Positions 35,038-44,173 are shown, counted from the stretch's first letter. The stretch: DNA of 64,000 nucleotides from Pseudomonas moorei (GCF_008801475.1 NZ_VZPP01000009.1:248001-312000), one strand, 5' to 3'. Made by a program: numbers and translations. Notes: generated by a model from the sequence alone, not told the origin.

Positions 35038-38000
35038 TCAGACGAGAGGTTTAGGCTCGTGTTCTTTTTCCAGAGCTTTTTCGTGTTGCTCTACCGCTTC
35101 CTGAACGGAGCGTGGTGCTTCGTGGATGGCGGATTGAGCAGGCTCTGCAGCGACTTCTGCAGTCGGGGCAGGCGCTGCCTCGGCCACTTCAGCAACAATC
35201 GGCGCTGGTTCGACTGCAACAACGGCTTCAGCCTGAGCCGCAGCGGCCGCCAATTCGGCTTCCTTCTGCAGGCGCTCTTCCTCACGCTTGCGACGACGCA
35301 CTTCACGCGGGTCGTTTGGTGCGCGGCCGCTTGGCGTCAGGGCGCTGACAGGAGCGGCTGCAACCACGGGTGCAGGCGCTTCGGCAACGACTGGCGCTTC
35401 CACGACAGGAGCGGGCTCGGCAGCAGCGACGACCGGCTCGGAGGTCACGGCATCGGCAACAGGAGCTTCAACGGACGGCGCTTCAACGACTGGCGCTGGA
35501 GTTTCGGTGACGGCTGGCTCGGCAACCCAGTTGAACGCGGTTTGCTCTTCGCGAACTTCACGAACGGCTTCGGTCACGGTTTCAGTGACGGTTTCGGCAA
35601 CCGGTTCTGCGATCACAACAGGTTCTGCGACAGCTTCAACCACTGGCTGAGCCGGTGCTACTTCGATTTCCGGCGATGCGGTCACTTCAACCGGAGTAGT
35701 CGCTTCAACGACTGGCGCTTCGACTGGTGCAGTTTCCAGGGTGGCGGCAGTGGCGCGTTCGGCTTGCTCGTTGGCCTGTGCTTCGGCCGGGGCGCTGATC
35801 ACGGTGCTGGCAACGGCTGCGGTAACCGCCAGGCCGGCGGCCAGATCGGCGGTGCTTGGCGCTTCGTTGTTTTCGCCGGATTCGGATTCTTCCGAACCTT
35901 CGATCACATTGCCGTTGGCATCGCGTTGACGCTCGCGACGGTTGCTGCGACGACGCTGGCCACGGGAACGGCGGCGTGGGCGATCGCCTTCGGCGCCGTC
36001 CTGACCTTCTTCCTGCAGTTGCTCTTCGTTGGTGGTCAGCTCTTCTTCGGCGACGGCAGCGGCTTGCTCGGCACGTGGTTGACGTTCTTCACGCGGTGGG
36101 CGTGGAGCGCGCTCTTCGCGTGGCTGGCGGGCCGGGCGCTCTTCAGCGGTCGCAGCAGCAGCAACGGCCGGAGCAGCATCCAGAGGCTCACGCAGTTCAC
36201 GAACGCGCTCTTCGCGTTCGCCACGTGGCTTACGGTCTTCACGCGGTGCGCGAGGTGCACGTTCTTCTCGTGGAGCGCGCGGCGCGCGTTCTTCACGTGC
36301 TACGGCTGGTGTCTCTTCACGGGCTTCGCGTGGTTGACGCTCTTCGCGTGGCTCACGTGGTGCGCGCTCTTCACGCGGTGCACGTTCTTCGCGCGGCTTG
36401 CGTTCTTCATCGCGGCGACCGTTACGGTTGCGGCTCTGCTGGCGACCGTTGCGACGTTGTTCTTCATTGCTGCGAGCCGGACGCTCGGTGGCAGCCGGTT
36501 TTTCGACCACGGCCGGGGCAGCAGGCTCTTCCTTGGAGGCGAACAGGCTGACCAGCGACTTCACCAGGCCCTTGAACAGGCTTGGCTCTGGAGCGGCGAC
36601 AGGGGCGGCAACCGGAGCGGCGACGACTTCAGTCGGAACCGGAGCGTTGGCACGGGCTGGCGCAGTCTTGACCGCCGCTTCCTGGCGAACCAGGGTACGG
36701 GTGGCCGCAGCTGGCTGGACTTCTTCCACTTCGGCAGCGGCAGCAGCGATTTCGTAGCTGGACTGGTTGATCGCCGCTTCAGGGCTGTCATCACGCAGAC
36801 GCTGTACTTCGAAGTGCGGCGTTTCGAGATGATCGTTCGGCAGAATCACGATGCGGGCACGGGTGCGCAGTTCGATCTTGGTGATCGAATTACGCTTTTC
36901 GTTGAGCAGGAACGCGGCGACCGGGATCGGCACCTGGGCGCGAACTTCGGCGGTGCGGTCTTTCAGTGCTTCTTCTTCGATCAGGCGCAGGATCGCCAGC
37001 GACAACGATTCAACATCACGGATGATGCCGGTGCCGTTGCAGCGCGGGCAGACGATGCCGCTGCTTTCGCCCAGGGAAGGACGCAGGCGCTGACGGGACA
37101 TTTCCAGCAGGCCGAAGCGCGAGATGCGACCGACTTGCACGCGAGCGCGGTCGGCTTCCAGGCATTCGCGGACTTTCTCTTCCACGGCGCGCTGGTTCTT
37201 GGCAGGGGTCATGTCGATGAAGTCGATGACGATCAGGCCGCCAATGTCGCGCAGGCGCAACTGACGGGCGATTTCTTCCGCGGCTTCAAGGTTAGTCTGC
37301 AGGGCGGTTTCTTCGATGTCGCTGCCTTTGGTGGCACGCGCCGAGTTGATGTCGATGGACACCAGGGCTTCGGTCGGATCGATAACGATGGAGCCGCCGG
37401 AAGGCAGTTCGACGACGCGCTGGAACGCGGTTTCGATCTGGCTTTCGATCTGGAAGCGGTTGAACAGCGGAACGCTGTCTTCGTACAGCTTGATCTTGCT
37501 GGCGTACTGCGGCATCACCTGACGGATGAAGGTCAGGGCTTCGTCCTGGGCTTCGACGCTGTCGATCAGCACTTCGCCGATGTCCTGGCGCAGGTAGTCA
37601 CGGATGGCGCGGATGATCACGTTGCTTTCCTGATAGATCAGGAATGGCGCGGAGCGATCCAGCGAGGCTTCTTTGATGGCGGTCCAGAGTTGCAGCAGGT
37701 AGTCGAGGTCCCACTGCATTTCTTCACTGCTGCGGCCCAGGCCGGCAGTGCGCACGATCAGGCCCATGTCGGCCGGGGCAACCAGGCCGTTCAGGGCTTC
37801 GCGCAGTTCGTTGCGCTCTTCACCTTCGATGCGACGGGAGATGCCACCGGCACGCGGGTTGTTCGGCATCAGTACCAGGTAACGACCGGCCAGGCTGATG
37901 AAAGTGGTCAGGGCGGCGCCCTTGTTGCCACGTTCTTCTTTTTCGACCTGAACGATGACTTCCTGGCCTTCGCTCAGGACGTCCTTGATGTTGACGCGGC

Positions 38001-38250
38001 CTTCAGGGGCTTTCTTGAAGTATTCGCGGGAGATTTCTTTGAGTGGCAGGAAGCCGTGGCGCTCGGAGCCGAAATCGACAAAGGCAGCCTCAAGGCTTGG
38101 TTCGATGCGAGTAATCCGGCCTTTATAGATGTTGGCCTTCTTCTGCTCGCGTGCACCGGATTCGATGTCCAGGTCGTAGAGGCGCTGGCCATCTACCAGT
38201 GCAACACGCAACTCTTCGGGTTGAGTTGCGTTAATCAGCATTCTTTTCAT
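35038..38250 (-). CDS. rne: Ribonuclease E
   Basis: RNase E (1070 aa) is the main endonuclease of mRNA decay and rRNA and tRNA processing and scaffolds the degradosome. The catalytic half (about 1-520) has an S1 domain (ANIYKGRITRIEPSLEAAFV near 36-55), the DNase I-like catalytic segment (VIDFIDMTP) and the zinc-link CPRCNGTG near 400. The C-terminal half is disordered: an Arg/Glu-rich region with many REER units, Ala/Val/Pro/Glu repeats, an NDPREVRRRKREEE motif and the tail EHEPKPLV. The ATG at 38250 gives MKRMLINATQ. The frame stays open for 16 codons upstream but in the non-conserved leader. It is divergent from rluC. Confidence 0.97.
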   Translation of the reverse strand: MKRMLINATQPEELRVALVDGQRLYDLDIESGAREQKKANIYKGRITRIEPSLEAAFVDFGSERHGFLPLKEISREYFKKAPEGRVNIKDVLSEGQEVIVQVEKEERGNKGAALTTFISLAGRYLVLMPNNPRAGGISRRIEGEERNELREALNGLVAPADMGLIVRTAGLGRSSEEMQWDLDYLLQLWTAIKEASLDRSAPFLIYQESNVIIRAIRDYLRQDIGEVLIDSVEAQDEALTFIRQVMPQYASKIKLYEDSVPLFNRFQIESQIETAFQRVVELPSGGSIVIDPTEALVSIDINSARATKGSDIEETALQTNLEAAEEIARQLRLRDIGGLIVIDFIDMTPAKNQRAVEEKVRECLEADRARVQVGRISRFGLLEMSRQRLRPSLGESSGIVCPRCNGTGIIRDVESLSLAILRLIEEEALKDRTAEVRAQVPIPVAAFLLNEKRNSITKIELRTRARIVILPNDHLETPHFEVQRLRDDSPEAAINQSSYEIAAAAAEVEEVQPAAATRTLVRQEAAVKTAPARANAPVPTEVVAAPVAAPVAAPEPSLFKGLVKSLVSLFASKEEPAAPAVVEKPAATERPARSNEEQRRNGRQQSRNRNGRRDEERKPREERAPREERAPREPREERQPREAREETPAVAREERAPRAPREERAPRAPREDRKPRGEREERVRELREPLDAAPAVAAAATAEERPARQPREERAPRPPREERQPRAEQAAAVAEEELTTNEEQLQEEGQDGAEGDRPRRRSRGQRRRSNRRERQRDANGNVIEGSEESESGENNEAPSTADLAAGLAVTAAVASTVISAPAEAQANEQAERATAATLETAPVEAPVVEATTPVEVTASPEIEVAPAQPVVEAVAEPVVIAEPVAETVTETVTEAVREVREEQTAFNWVAEPAVTETPAPVVEAPSVEAPVADAVTSEPVVAAAEPAPVVEAPVVAEAPAPVVAAAPVSALTPSGRAPNDPREVRRRKREEERLQKEAELAAAAAQAEAVVAVEPAPIVAEVAEAAPAPTAEVAAEPAQSAIHEAPRSVQEAVEQHEKALEKEHEPKPLV

Positions 38251-38892
38251 GTAGTACCGTCGGTTTCCGGGCTGCCGGAAACGGCGTTCGGCACACACGA
38301 CTTCTCACGGTCGGTGTCAGGTGCGTCAGGAGTGGTTGGACACTCCAGTGTCTAGCGAACCCCGACCAATTGGGCCGGTGTCGCGACGTACGCGTCCTGC
38401 TTGCTGTGGCTACTTAAGCACTCAGTCAGGAGGAGGAATCAACCAGCGGCTGTGGACGAGATGAAGCGTCTTGATAAAGCCTATTGCTACACAGTCCAGC
38501 GGTTGTGCATCTCCACCCTACACGTATCCCTGATAATTCGGGTGCTGCCGCGCGCAGAATCCGCAGCGGGTTGGCATTTACCGTGAGCTCCGAAAGGGGA
38601 GGTCACGCATCATGGCTAATTTAGGCGTTGTTTCCGAAGCGTTCGCTCGGGGTCATTCGCAGCTGACTGCACTTTGTGAACTGGCCGTGAATATTGGCTC
38701 GCAAAACGAGTGAAAACTCTGCTTTGCGGTTTGATTCAGGCCTCATGTCACCTGCGCTTGTTACAACTGCAAACTCCACCGTTACGTAGCGAAAGCCCCG
38801 TAGGACGGCCTCGCGTCCTGGTGAATTGCGTTGGTCAGGGTCGGTTTTTGACCGTTGGTCCGCTGTCCAGGCCGCTTTTGGCGGCGTTCGCG
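38251..38892 (-). other. Long 5' untranslated leader of rne
   Basis: About 635 bases separate the predicted rne start site from its ATG, and I see no supportable gene on either strand. In E. coli the long rne leader folds into hairpins that let RNase E cleave and autoregulate its own message; a similar role is inferred here from position and length, not from matched structure. Confidence 0.6.
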
Positions 38893-38921
38893 ACTATAGC
38901 AGCAATGATTAAGTGCTTCAA
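38893..38921 (-). promoter_or_regulatory. Predicted rne promoter
   Basis: On the minus strand TTGAAG (38921-38916) and TATAGT (38898-38893) are spaced by exactly 17 bases. This would start transcription near 38886. It lies only 30 bases from the rluC start, so the two divergent promoters must be close together or overlap. Confidence 0.65.
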
Positions 38922-38950
38922 TTCCATAAAAAATTGTTATCATCCGCGGC

Positions 38951-39913
38951 ATGACGACTACAGCCCCCTCGACCCCAGGCGTACAACTGCTTGAGGTCTC
39001 GCCGGAATATGCCGGCCAACGTATTGATAATTTCCTTCTCGCTCGGCTCAAAGGCGTGCCCAAGACCTTGATTTATCGCATTTTGCGCAAGGGCGAAGTG
39101 CGGGTGAACAAGGGGCGGATCAAGCCCGAATACAAGCTGCAGGCGGGCGATATCGTGCGCGTGCCGCCGGTTCGCGTGCCTGAGCGCGACGAGCCGGTGC
39201 CGCTGGCTCAAGGTCTGCTGCAGCGACTCGAGGCGTCGATTGTCTACGAAGATAAGGCGTTGATCGTGATCAACAAACCTGCCGGGATCGCCGTTCATGG
39301 TGGCAGCGGTTTGAATTACGGCGTCATCGAAGCCTTTCGTCAGTTGCGCCCCGATGCCAAGGAGCTGGAGCTGGTCCACCGTCTTGACCGTGATACCTCC
39401 GGGCTGCTGATGATCGCCAAGAAGCGCAGCATGTTGCGTCACCTGCACACCGCATTGCGCGGTGATGGTGTCGATAAGCGCTACATGGCACTGGTTCGCG
39501 GCAACTGGGCGAGCTCGATCAAGCAAGTCCGTGCGGCACTCGGCAAGAGCAATCTGCGCTCCGGCGAGCGCATGGTCGAGGTCGACGAGGAGGAGGGCAA
39601 GGAGTCTGTGACCGTGTTCAAGGTCCTGCGTCGCTTTGGTGACTTTGCCACCCTGATCGAAGCCAAGCCGATCACCGGCCGCACGCACCAGATCCGCGTC
39701 CACACGTTGCACGCCGGGCACTGCATTGCCGGCGACACCAAGTACGGCGATGACGATTTCAGCAAGGAAATCCGTGATCTGGGCGGTAAGCGCCTGTTCC
39801 TGCACGCCTACATGCTGACCGTGCCGCTGCCCGATGGTGGTGAACTCAAGTTGCAGGCGCCGGTCGATGAGATGTGGGCCAAGACCGTGGAGCGATTGAG
39901 TGCGCCCATCTGA
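38951..39913 (+). CDS. rluC: 23S rRNA pseudouridine synthase
   Basis: RluC (320 aa) makes pseudouridines in 23S rRNA (positions 955, 2504 and 2580 in E. coli). It has an N-terminal S4 RNA-binding domain (about 22-70) and the RluA-type catalytic motif HRLDRDTSG with Asp146. The position next to rne is conserved in gammaproteobacteria. It overlaps the next gene by 14 bases. Confidence 0.95.
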   Translation: MTTTAPSTPGVQLLEVSPEYAGQRIDNFLLARLKGVPKTLIYRILRKGEVRVNKGRIKPEYKLQAGDIVRVPPVRVPERDEPVPLAQGLLQRLEASIVYEDKALIVINKPAGIAVHGGSGLNYGVIEAFRQLRPDAKELELVHRLDRDTSGLLMIAKKRSMLRHLHTALRGDGVDKRYMALVRGNWASSIKQVRAALGKSNLRSGERMVEVDEEEGKESVTVFKVLRRFGDFATLIEAKPITGRTHQIRVHTLHAGHCIAGDTKYGDDDFSKEIRDLGGKRLFLHAYMLTVPLPDGGELKLQAPVDEMWAKTVERLSAPI

Positions 39914-40562
39914 TTACAAGCTGCTGATATTCGATTGGGACGGCACGCTCGCCGATTCCATTGGTCGGATTGTCGAAGCGATGCATGTGGCGTCGGAGCG
40001 AACCGGTTTTCCACTGCGCGATGATTTCGCCGTCAAGGGCATTATCGGGCTGGGTCTGCCGGAAGCGATCCGCACTTTGTATCCCGAAATCGGCGATACC
40101 GACCTGATAGCCTTCCGTCAGCATTATGCGGATCACTACATCGCATCGGAGGCGGTGCCTTCGCCGTTGTTTGAAGGTGTGGTCGAGTCGCTCGAGGCGT
40201 TTCGTGCCGAGGGTTATCATCTGGCTGTGGCGACCGGCAAGGCCCGGCGCGGGCTGGACCGGGTGCTGAAATCCCACGGCTGGGAAAATTATTTCGACAT
40301 CACCCGTGCGGCTGACGAGACCGCCAGCAAGCCGCATCCACTGATGCTTGAGCAGATCCTGGCGCATTGCAATGTGGCTCCCGCGCAAGCGCTGATGGTC
40401 GGCGACTCGTCGTTCGATCTGCAGATGGCGCGTAATGCCGGAATGGATTCGGTGGCGGTCAGCTACGGTGCCCAGTCGATCGAGGCGCTGAAATTGTTCG
40501 AGCCGCGGCTGGCGGTCGATCGTTTTTCAGAATTGCATGCCTGGCTGAGTCAGCGGGCTTAA
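39900..40562 (+). CDS. HAD-IA family hydrolase (phosphoglycolate phosphatase-like)
   Basis: The product (220 aa) has the HAD motif I FDWDGTL (Asp12 nucleophile, Asp14 acid/base), motif II VATGK, and motif IV VGDSSFDLQMA. The cap sequence is type C1, as in Gph and beta-phosphoglucomutase. The substrate is unknown. The GTG at 39900 follows GGAG at 7 bases and overlaps the end of rluC; the same gene follows rluC in P. aeruginosa (PA2974). Confidence 0.9.
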   Translation: MRPSDYKLLIFDWDGTLADSIGRIVEAMHVASERTGFPLRDDFAVKGIIGLGLPEAIRTLYPEIGDTDLIAFRQHYADHYIASEAVPSPLFEGVVESLEAFRAEGYHLAVATGKARRGLDRVLKSHGWENYFDITRAADETASKPHPLMLEQILAHCNVAPAQALMVGDSSFDLQMARNAGMDSVAVSYGAQSIEALKLFEPRLAVDRFSELHAWLSQRA

Positions 40563-40586
40563 TACGTTGTTGCTGGGGTAGATGGC

Positions 40587-41576
40587 ATGACCGACGAATG
40601 GAAAGCGCCCGCCAAGTCGAGCGCGGAGAGCGGTGACGAGAAAAGCTGGAAGCTGCTGGAAAAGACGCTGCTGGCCAGTGTGCAGGAACAGCGTCGGTCC
40701 CGGCGCTGGGGGATTTTCTTCAAGTTGCTGACGTTTGTGTACCTGTTTGGCGCGCTGGCCTTGTTCACGCCGCTGATGGACATGGAAAAAGCCGCCACCC
40801 GCAGTGCCCATTACACGGCATTGATCGACGTGACCGGTATGATTGCCGACAAGGAGCCGGCCAGCGCCGACAATATTGTTGGCAGTCTGCGTGCGGCCTT
40901 CGAGGACGATAAGGTCAAGGGTGTCATCCTGCGTATCAATAGTCCGGGCGGCAGTCCGGTGCAATCGGGTTACGTTTATGACGAAATTCGTCGTCTGCGC
41001 GGCCTGCATCCGGATACCAAGGTCTACGCGGTGATTTCGGATCTGGGTGCTTCCGGGGCCTACTACATTGCCAGTGCGGCCGATCAGATCTACGCCGACA
41101 AGGCGAGCCTGGTGGGCTCCATCGGTGTGACGGCAGCCGGTTACGGTTTTGTTGGCACCATGGAGAAGCTGGGGGTCGAGCGTCGTACCTATACTTCTGG
41201 CGAGCACAAGTCGTTCCTTGATCCGTTCCAGCCGCAAAAGCCGGAAGAGACGGCGTTTTGGCAGGGCGTACTCGATACCACGCACAATCAGTTCATCAGC
41301 AGCGTCAAGCAGGGGCGTGGTGATCGCCTGAAGGACAAGGAGCATCCGGAGCTGTTCTCTGGTCTGGTGTGGTCCGGGGAGCAGGCGTTGCCACTGGGGC
41401 TGATCGATGGTCTGGGTAATGCCAGTTCGGTTGCTCGGGATGTGATCGGCGAAAAAGAGCTGGTGGACTTCACGATTCAGGAGTCGCCGTTCGACCGCTT
41501 CTCGAAAAAGCTCGGTGCCAGCGTGGCTGAGCATTTAGCGATGTGGATGGGTTTCAACGGTCCATCGCTGCGTTGA
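40587..41576 (+). CDS. S49-family signal peptide peptidase (SppA/SohB-like)
   Basis: This membrane-bound serine protease (329 aa) has an N-terminal cytoplasmic segment, one transmembrane helix (about 42-63) and a periplasmic catalytic domain. The Ser/Lys dyad is Ser156 (DLGASGAYYIAS) and Lys208 (YTSGEHKSF). It is the short SppA type that assembles into rings and degrades leftover signal peptides. It follows the HAD gene by 24 bases and ends in the terminator at 41591. Confidence 0.92.
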   Translation: MTDEWKAPAKSSAESGDEKSWKLLEKTLLASVQEQRRSRRWGIFFKLLTFVYLFGALALFTPLMDMEKAATRSAHYTALIDVTGMIADKEPASADNIVGSLRAAFEDDKVKGVILRINSPGGSPVQSGYVYDEIRRLRGLHPDTKVYAVISDLGASGAYYIASAADQIYADKASLVGSIGVTAAGYGFVGTMEKLGVERRTYTSGEHKSFLDPFQPQKPEETAFWQGVLDTTHNQFISSVKQGRGDRLKDKEHPELFSGLVWSGEQALPLGLIDGLGNASSVARDVIGEKELVDFTIQESPFDRFSKKLGASVAEHLAMWMGFNGPSLR

Positions 41577-41590
41577 TCTTTTGGGCGCTC

Positions 41591-41620
41591 AAAAAAACCG
41601 GTCTGTTTGGCCGGTTTTTT
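41591..41620. terminator. Bidirectional terminator
   Basis: AAAACCGG and CCGGTTTT arms surround a nine-base loop, with A and T runs on both sides. It separates the convergent S49 peptidase and maf genes. Confidence 0.85.
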
Positions 41621-41625
41621 GTGGT

Positions 41626-42204
41626 TCAGGGGATTTGCACGCCTTCCGTCAACAGCATGTCGACAAGGCGGATCAGCGGTAAGCCGATCAGGCTGGTGGC
41701 GTCCGGGCCCTCGGTGCGTTGAAACAGGCTCACGCCCAAGCCTTCGGCCTTGAAGCTGCCAGCGCAGTCGTAGGGTTGTTCGGTACGCAGATAGCGCTCG
41801 ATGCGGGCGCTGTCGAGTGCACGCATGTGTACGGTGAAAGGTACGCACTCGACCTGGCAGCGGCCGGTCTGGCTGTTGAGCAGTGCCAGGCCTGTCAGGA
41901 AGGTGACGCTGGTGCCGCTGGCGGCCAGCAGTTGTTCGCGGGCCTTTTCGAAGGTGTGGGGCTTGCCGATGATCCTGTCCCCGAGTACGGCAACCTGGTC
42001 GGAGCCAATGATCAAGTGAGCGCTGTGACTGCCGGTCAGTGCGCGGGCTTTTTCCTCGGCGAGGCGCTTGACCAGATCAACGGCGGTTTCGCCGGGGCGA
42101 TGGCTTTCGTCGATATCCGGCGAGCTGCAGGTGAACGGCAGTTGCAGGCGAGCCAGCAATTCCCGGCGATAGACCGAGCTGGAAGCGAGTAATAAAGGCA
42201 GCAT
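41626..42204 (-). CDS. Maf-family nucleoside triphosphate pyrophosphatase
   Basis: This YceF-type Maf protein (192 aa) hydrolyses non-canonical or modified NTPs to the monophosphate, which prevents their incorporation. The phosphate-binding LASSSVYRRELL (near 7-18), the catalytic acid in GSDQVAVLG and the C-terminal GLGVSLF are visible. The ATG at 42204 follows GGAG at 8 bases; the frame continues far upstream but through the divergent promoter. It is divergent from yceD-rpmF, as in other gammaproteobacteria. Confidence 0.92.
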   Translation of the reverse strand: MLPLLLASSSVYRRELLARLQLPFTCSSPDIDESHRPGETAVDLVKRLAEEKARALTGSHSAHLIIGSDQVAVLGDRIIGKPHTFEKAREQLLAASGTSVTFLTGLALLNSQTGRCQVECVPFTVHMRALDSARIERYLRTEQPYDCAGSFKAEGLGVSLFQRTEGPDATSLIGLPLIRLVDMLLTEGVQIP

Positions 42205-42272
42205 GGGCAACTCCAAAAGGCAGGCGAGAATTCTAGCGGGGCTCCCAAGTGACGGATAGGGCTGAATTTCCT

Positions 42273-42300
42273 TTGACATGGGCGGGGGCATCCCTATAAT
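42273..42300 (+). promoter_or_regulatory. Consensus sigma-70 promoter of yceD-rpmF
   Basis: TTGACA (42273-42278) and TATAAT (42295-42300) are both perfect consensus hexamers, spaced by 16 bases. The predicted start site at about 42307 lies only some three bases before the yceD ATG at 42310, so the message would be leaderless or nearly so. Confidence 0.88.
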
Positions 42301-42309
42301 GCTGCGCCT

Positions 42310-42837
42310 ATGTTGAATGACCCGATTCCACCTCACGTTGACCCGCGCAAATTGGCTGATCGTGGCACCACCCTTCAAGGTGAAATGCTGCTGGCCGATT
42401 TGGAGAGACTCTGCGACCCGCTTTCCGACAATGTCGGTACGGTGCAGGCTAAATTCGTTTTTGAACGAGATGAACGTAAATCTGTGGTCATCCACAGCTT
42501 TATCGACACTGAAGTCAAAATGGTTTGCCAGCGTTGTCTTGAGCTGGTCACCCTGCCGATCCATAGCGAATGCAGTTACGCTGTGGTGAAGGAGGGTGCG
42601 AATACCCAGTCGTTGCCGAAAGGTTATGACGTGCTGGAACTGGGCGAAGATCCTTTGGATCTGCAGTCACTGATCGAGGAGGAGCTTCTGCTCGCCTTGC
42701 CCATTGTGCCTGCTCATCATCCGGAAGAATGCCAGCAGCCGGCGGGAGCAGATGAGCCCGAACCGAGCGAGGACGAGGTAACGCGGTCCAACCCGTTCAG
42801 TGTATTGGCGCAGTTAAAGCGTGACCCAAACGTTTAG
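42310..42837 (+). CDS. yceD: YceD (DUF177) family protein
   Basis: The protein (175 aa) has the CQRC motif (near 77-80), the acidic helix PLDLQSLIEEELLLALPIVP and the C-terminal NPFSVLAQLK of the family. YceD-like proteins are linked to 23S rRNA metabolism and always sit next to rpmF. The ATG at 42310 starts the conserved region; no Shine-Dalgarno sequence can precede it if the promoter at 42273-42300 is used. The only later in-frame ATG would cut into the conserved part. Confidence 0.92.
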   Translation: MLNDPIPPHVDPRKLADRGTTLQGEMLLADLERLCDPLSDNVGTVQAKFVFERDERKSVVIHSFIDTEVKMVCQRCLELVTLPIHSECSYAVVKEGANTQSLPKGYDVLELGEDPLDLQSLIEEELLLALPIVPAHHPEECQQPAGADEPEPSEDEVTRSNPFSVLAQLKRDPNV

Positions 42838-42850
42838 GAGTTAATCAATT

Positions 42851-43033
42851 ATGGCTGTTCAGCAGAACAAAAAATCCCGCTCTGCCCGTGACATGCGCCG
42901 TTCGCACGACGCTCTCGAGGCTAGCACCCTGTCTGTAGAAAAAACCACTGGTGAAGTTCACCTGCGTCACCACGTATCGCCAGAAGGCGTATACCGTGGT
43001 CGTAAAGTGATCGACAAGGGCGCTGACGAGTAA
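42851..43033 (+). CDS. rpmF: 50S ribosomal protein L32
   Basis: L32 (60 aa) has the typical N-terminus [20 protein letters not shown]. It lacks the zinc-binding cysteines of the C+ form, like most gammaproteobacterial L32. AGGAG precedes the ATG, and the gene is cotranscribed with yceD and probably plsX. Confidence 0.98.
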
Positions 43034-43037
43034 TCAC

Positions 43038-44048
43038 TTGTCCGCTCAAGTCATCGCGATTGACGCAATGGGCGGGGACTTCGGTCCCCGCAGCATTGTC
43101 CAGGCCAGTCTTGCTTGCCTGTCTGCTACTCCCTCGCTACACCTGACCCTCGTCGGTCAAGCCTCCCTCCTTGAAGAATTGATCGCCGGCCATTCGGCTA
43201 TGGATCGCGCTCGTCTGTCGATTACCCCTGCGTCCGAAGTCATCACCATGGACGAAAAACCGGCCCAGGCCCTGCGCGGCAAGCCCGACTCCTCGATGCG
43301 CGTGGCGCTTGAGTTGTTAAGGGATGGCAAAGTCCAGGCCTGTGTGAGTGCCGGCAATACCGGTGCGCTGATGGCGTTGTCACGGTTTGTGCTCAAGACC
43401 CTGCCCGGCATTGATCGGCCCGCCATGGTCGCGGCGATTCCGACGCAGAAAGGCTACTGTCAATTGCTCGACCTGGGTGCCAATGTCGATTGCAGTGCCG
43501 AGCACTTGCTGCAATTCGCAGTGATGGGGTCTGTCGCGGCGGAAACCCTCGGTATCGTTCGTCCGCGCGTGGCACTGCTGAATATCGGCACTGAAGACAT
43601 CAAGGGCAACCAGCAGGTCAAGCTGGCGGCTACCTTGTTGCAGAATGCTCGTGGCATCAATTACATCGGTTTTATCGAGGGTGACGGTTTGTACCGTGGA
43701 GAGGCGGATGTCGTGGTGTGTGACGGCTTTGTCGGCAATATCCTGCTCAAATCCAGCGAAGGCCTGGCCACCATGATAGCCGCGCGTATCGAGGCATTGT
43801 TCAAGAAAAACCTGGCTTCGCGAATGGTCGGTGCATTGGCGCTGCCATTGATGAAGCGCCTGCAGGCGGATCTGGCTCCGGCGCGGCATAACGGTGCAAG
43901 CTTTCTGGGGTTGCAGGGGATTGTGGTGAAAAGTCACGGTTCTGCAGGGGTGCAGGGCTTTCAGAGCGCCATCCAGCGTGCTCTTATCGAGATTCAGGAA
44001 AACCTGCCGGAGCGGCTTCACGGTCGTCTGGAGGATTTGTTGCCTTAG
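43038..44048 (+). CDS. plsX: Phosphate acyltransferase PlsX
   Basis: PlsX (336 aa) makes acyl-phosphate from acyl-ACP for phospholipid synthesis at the membrane surface. IAIDAMGGDFGP at the N-terminus and GNTGALMALSRF are family signatures. The start is a TTG at 43038, four bases after the rpmF stop; it gives MSAQVIAIDAMGG. This weak start may hold PlsX output below that of L32. Confidence 0.95.
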   Translation: MSAQVIAIDAMGGDFGPRSIVQASLACLSATPSLHLTLVGQASLLEELIAGHSAMDRARLSITPASEVITMDEKPAQALRGKPDSSMRVALELLRDGKVQACVSAGNTGALMALSRFVLKTLPGIDRPAMVAAIPTQKGYCQLLDLGANVDCSAEHLLQFAVMGSVAAETLGIVRPRVALLNIGTEDIKGNQQVKLAATLLQNARGINYIGFIEGDGLYRGEADVVVCDGFVGNILLKSSEGLATMIAARIEALFKKNLASRMVGALALPLMKRLQADLAPARHNGASFLGLQGIVVKSHGSAGVQGFQSAIQRALIEIQENLPERLHGRLEDLLP

Positions 44049-44112
44049 GCGTTTTCGTCGGACAATGCTTAAATGTGACCGCTCAGTTCAATTGGCCATC
44101 CAACTGTCAGTT

Positions 44113-44135
44113 TCTTGCGTCCCCCAAGAGGGACG
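44113..44135 (+). other. Two mutually exclusive hairpins in the fabD leader
   Basis: CGTCCC (44118-44123) can pair with GGGACG (44130-44135), while TCTTG (44113-44117) can pair with CAAGA (44125-44129), which would disrupt the first stem. The element lies about 40 bases upstream of the fabD start. Whether it matters for expression is unknown. Confidence 0.35.
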
Positions 44136-44173
44136 TCAATTCTCCGACGACAAGATCATTAGGGGCTTGTTTC

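Noticed and set aside
35032..38355. A 1107-codon open frame on the plus strand opposite rne
   Set aside because: It mirrors the repetitive, biased codons of the rne gene; its translation is Phe/Gly/Arg low complexity with no domain, while the minus strand encodes a clear RNase E.
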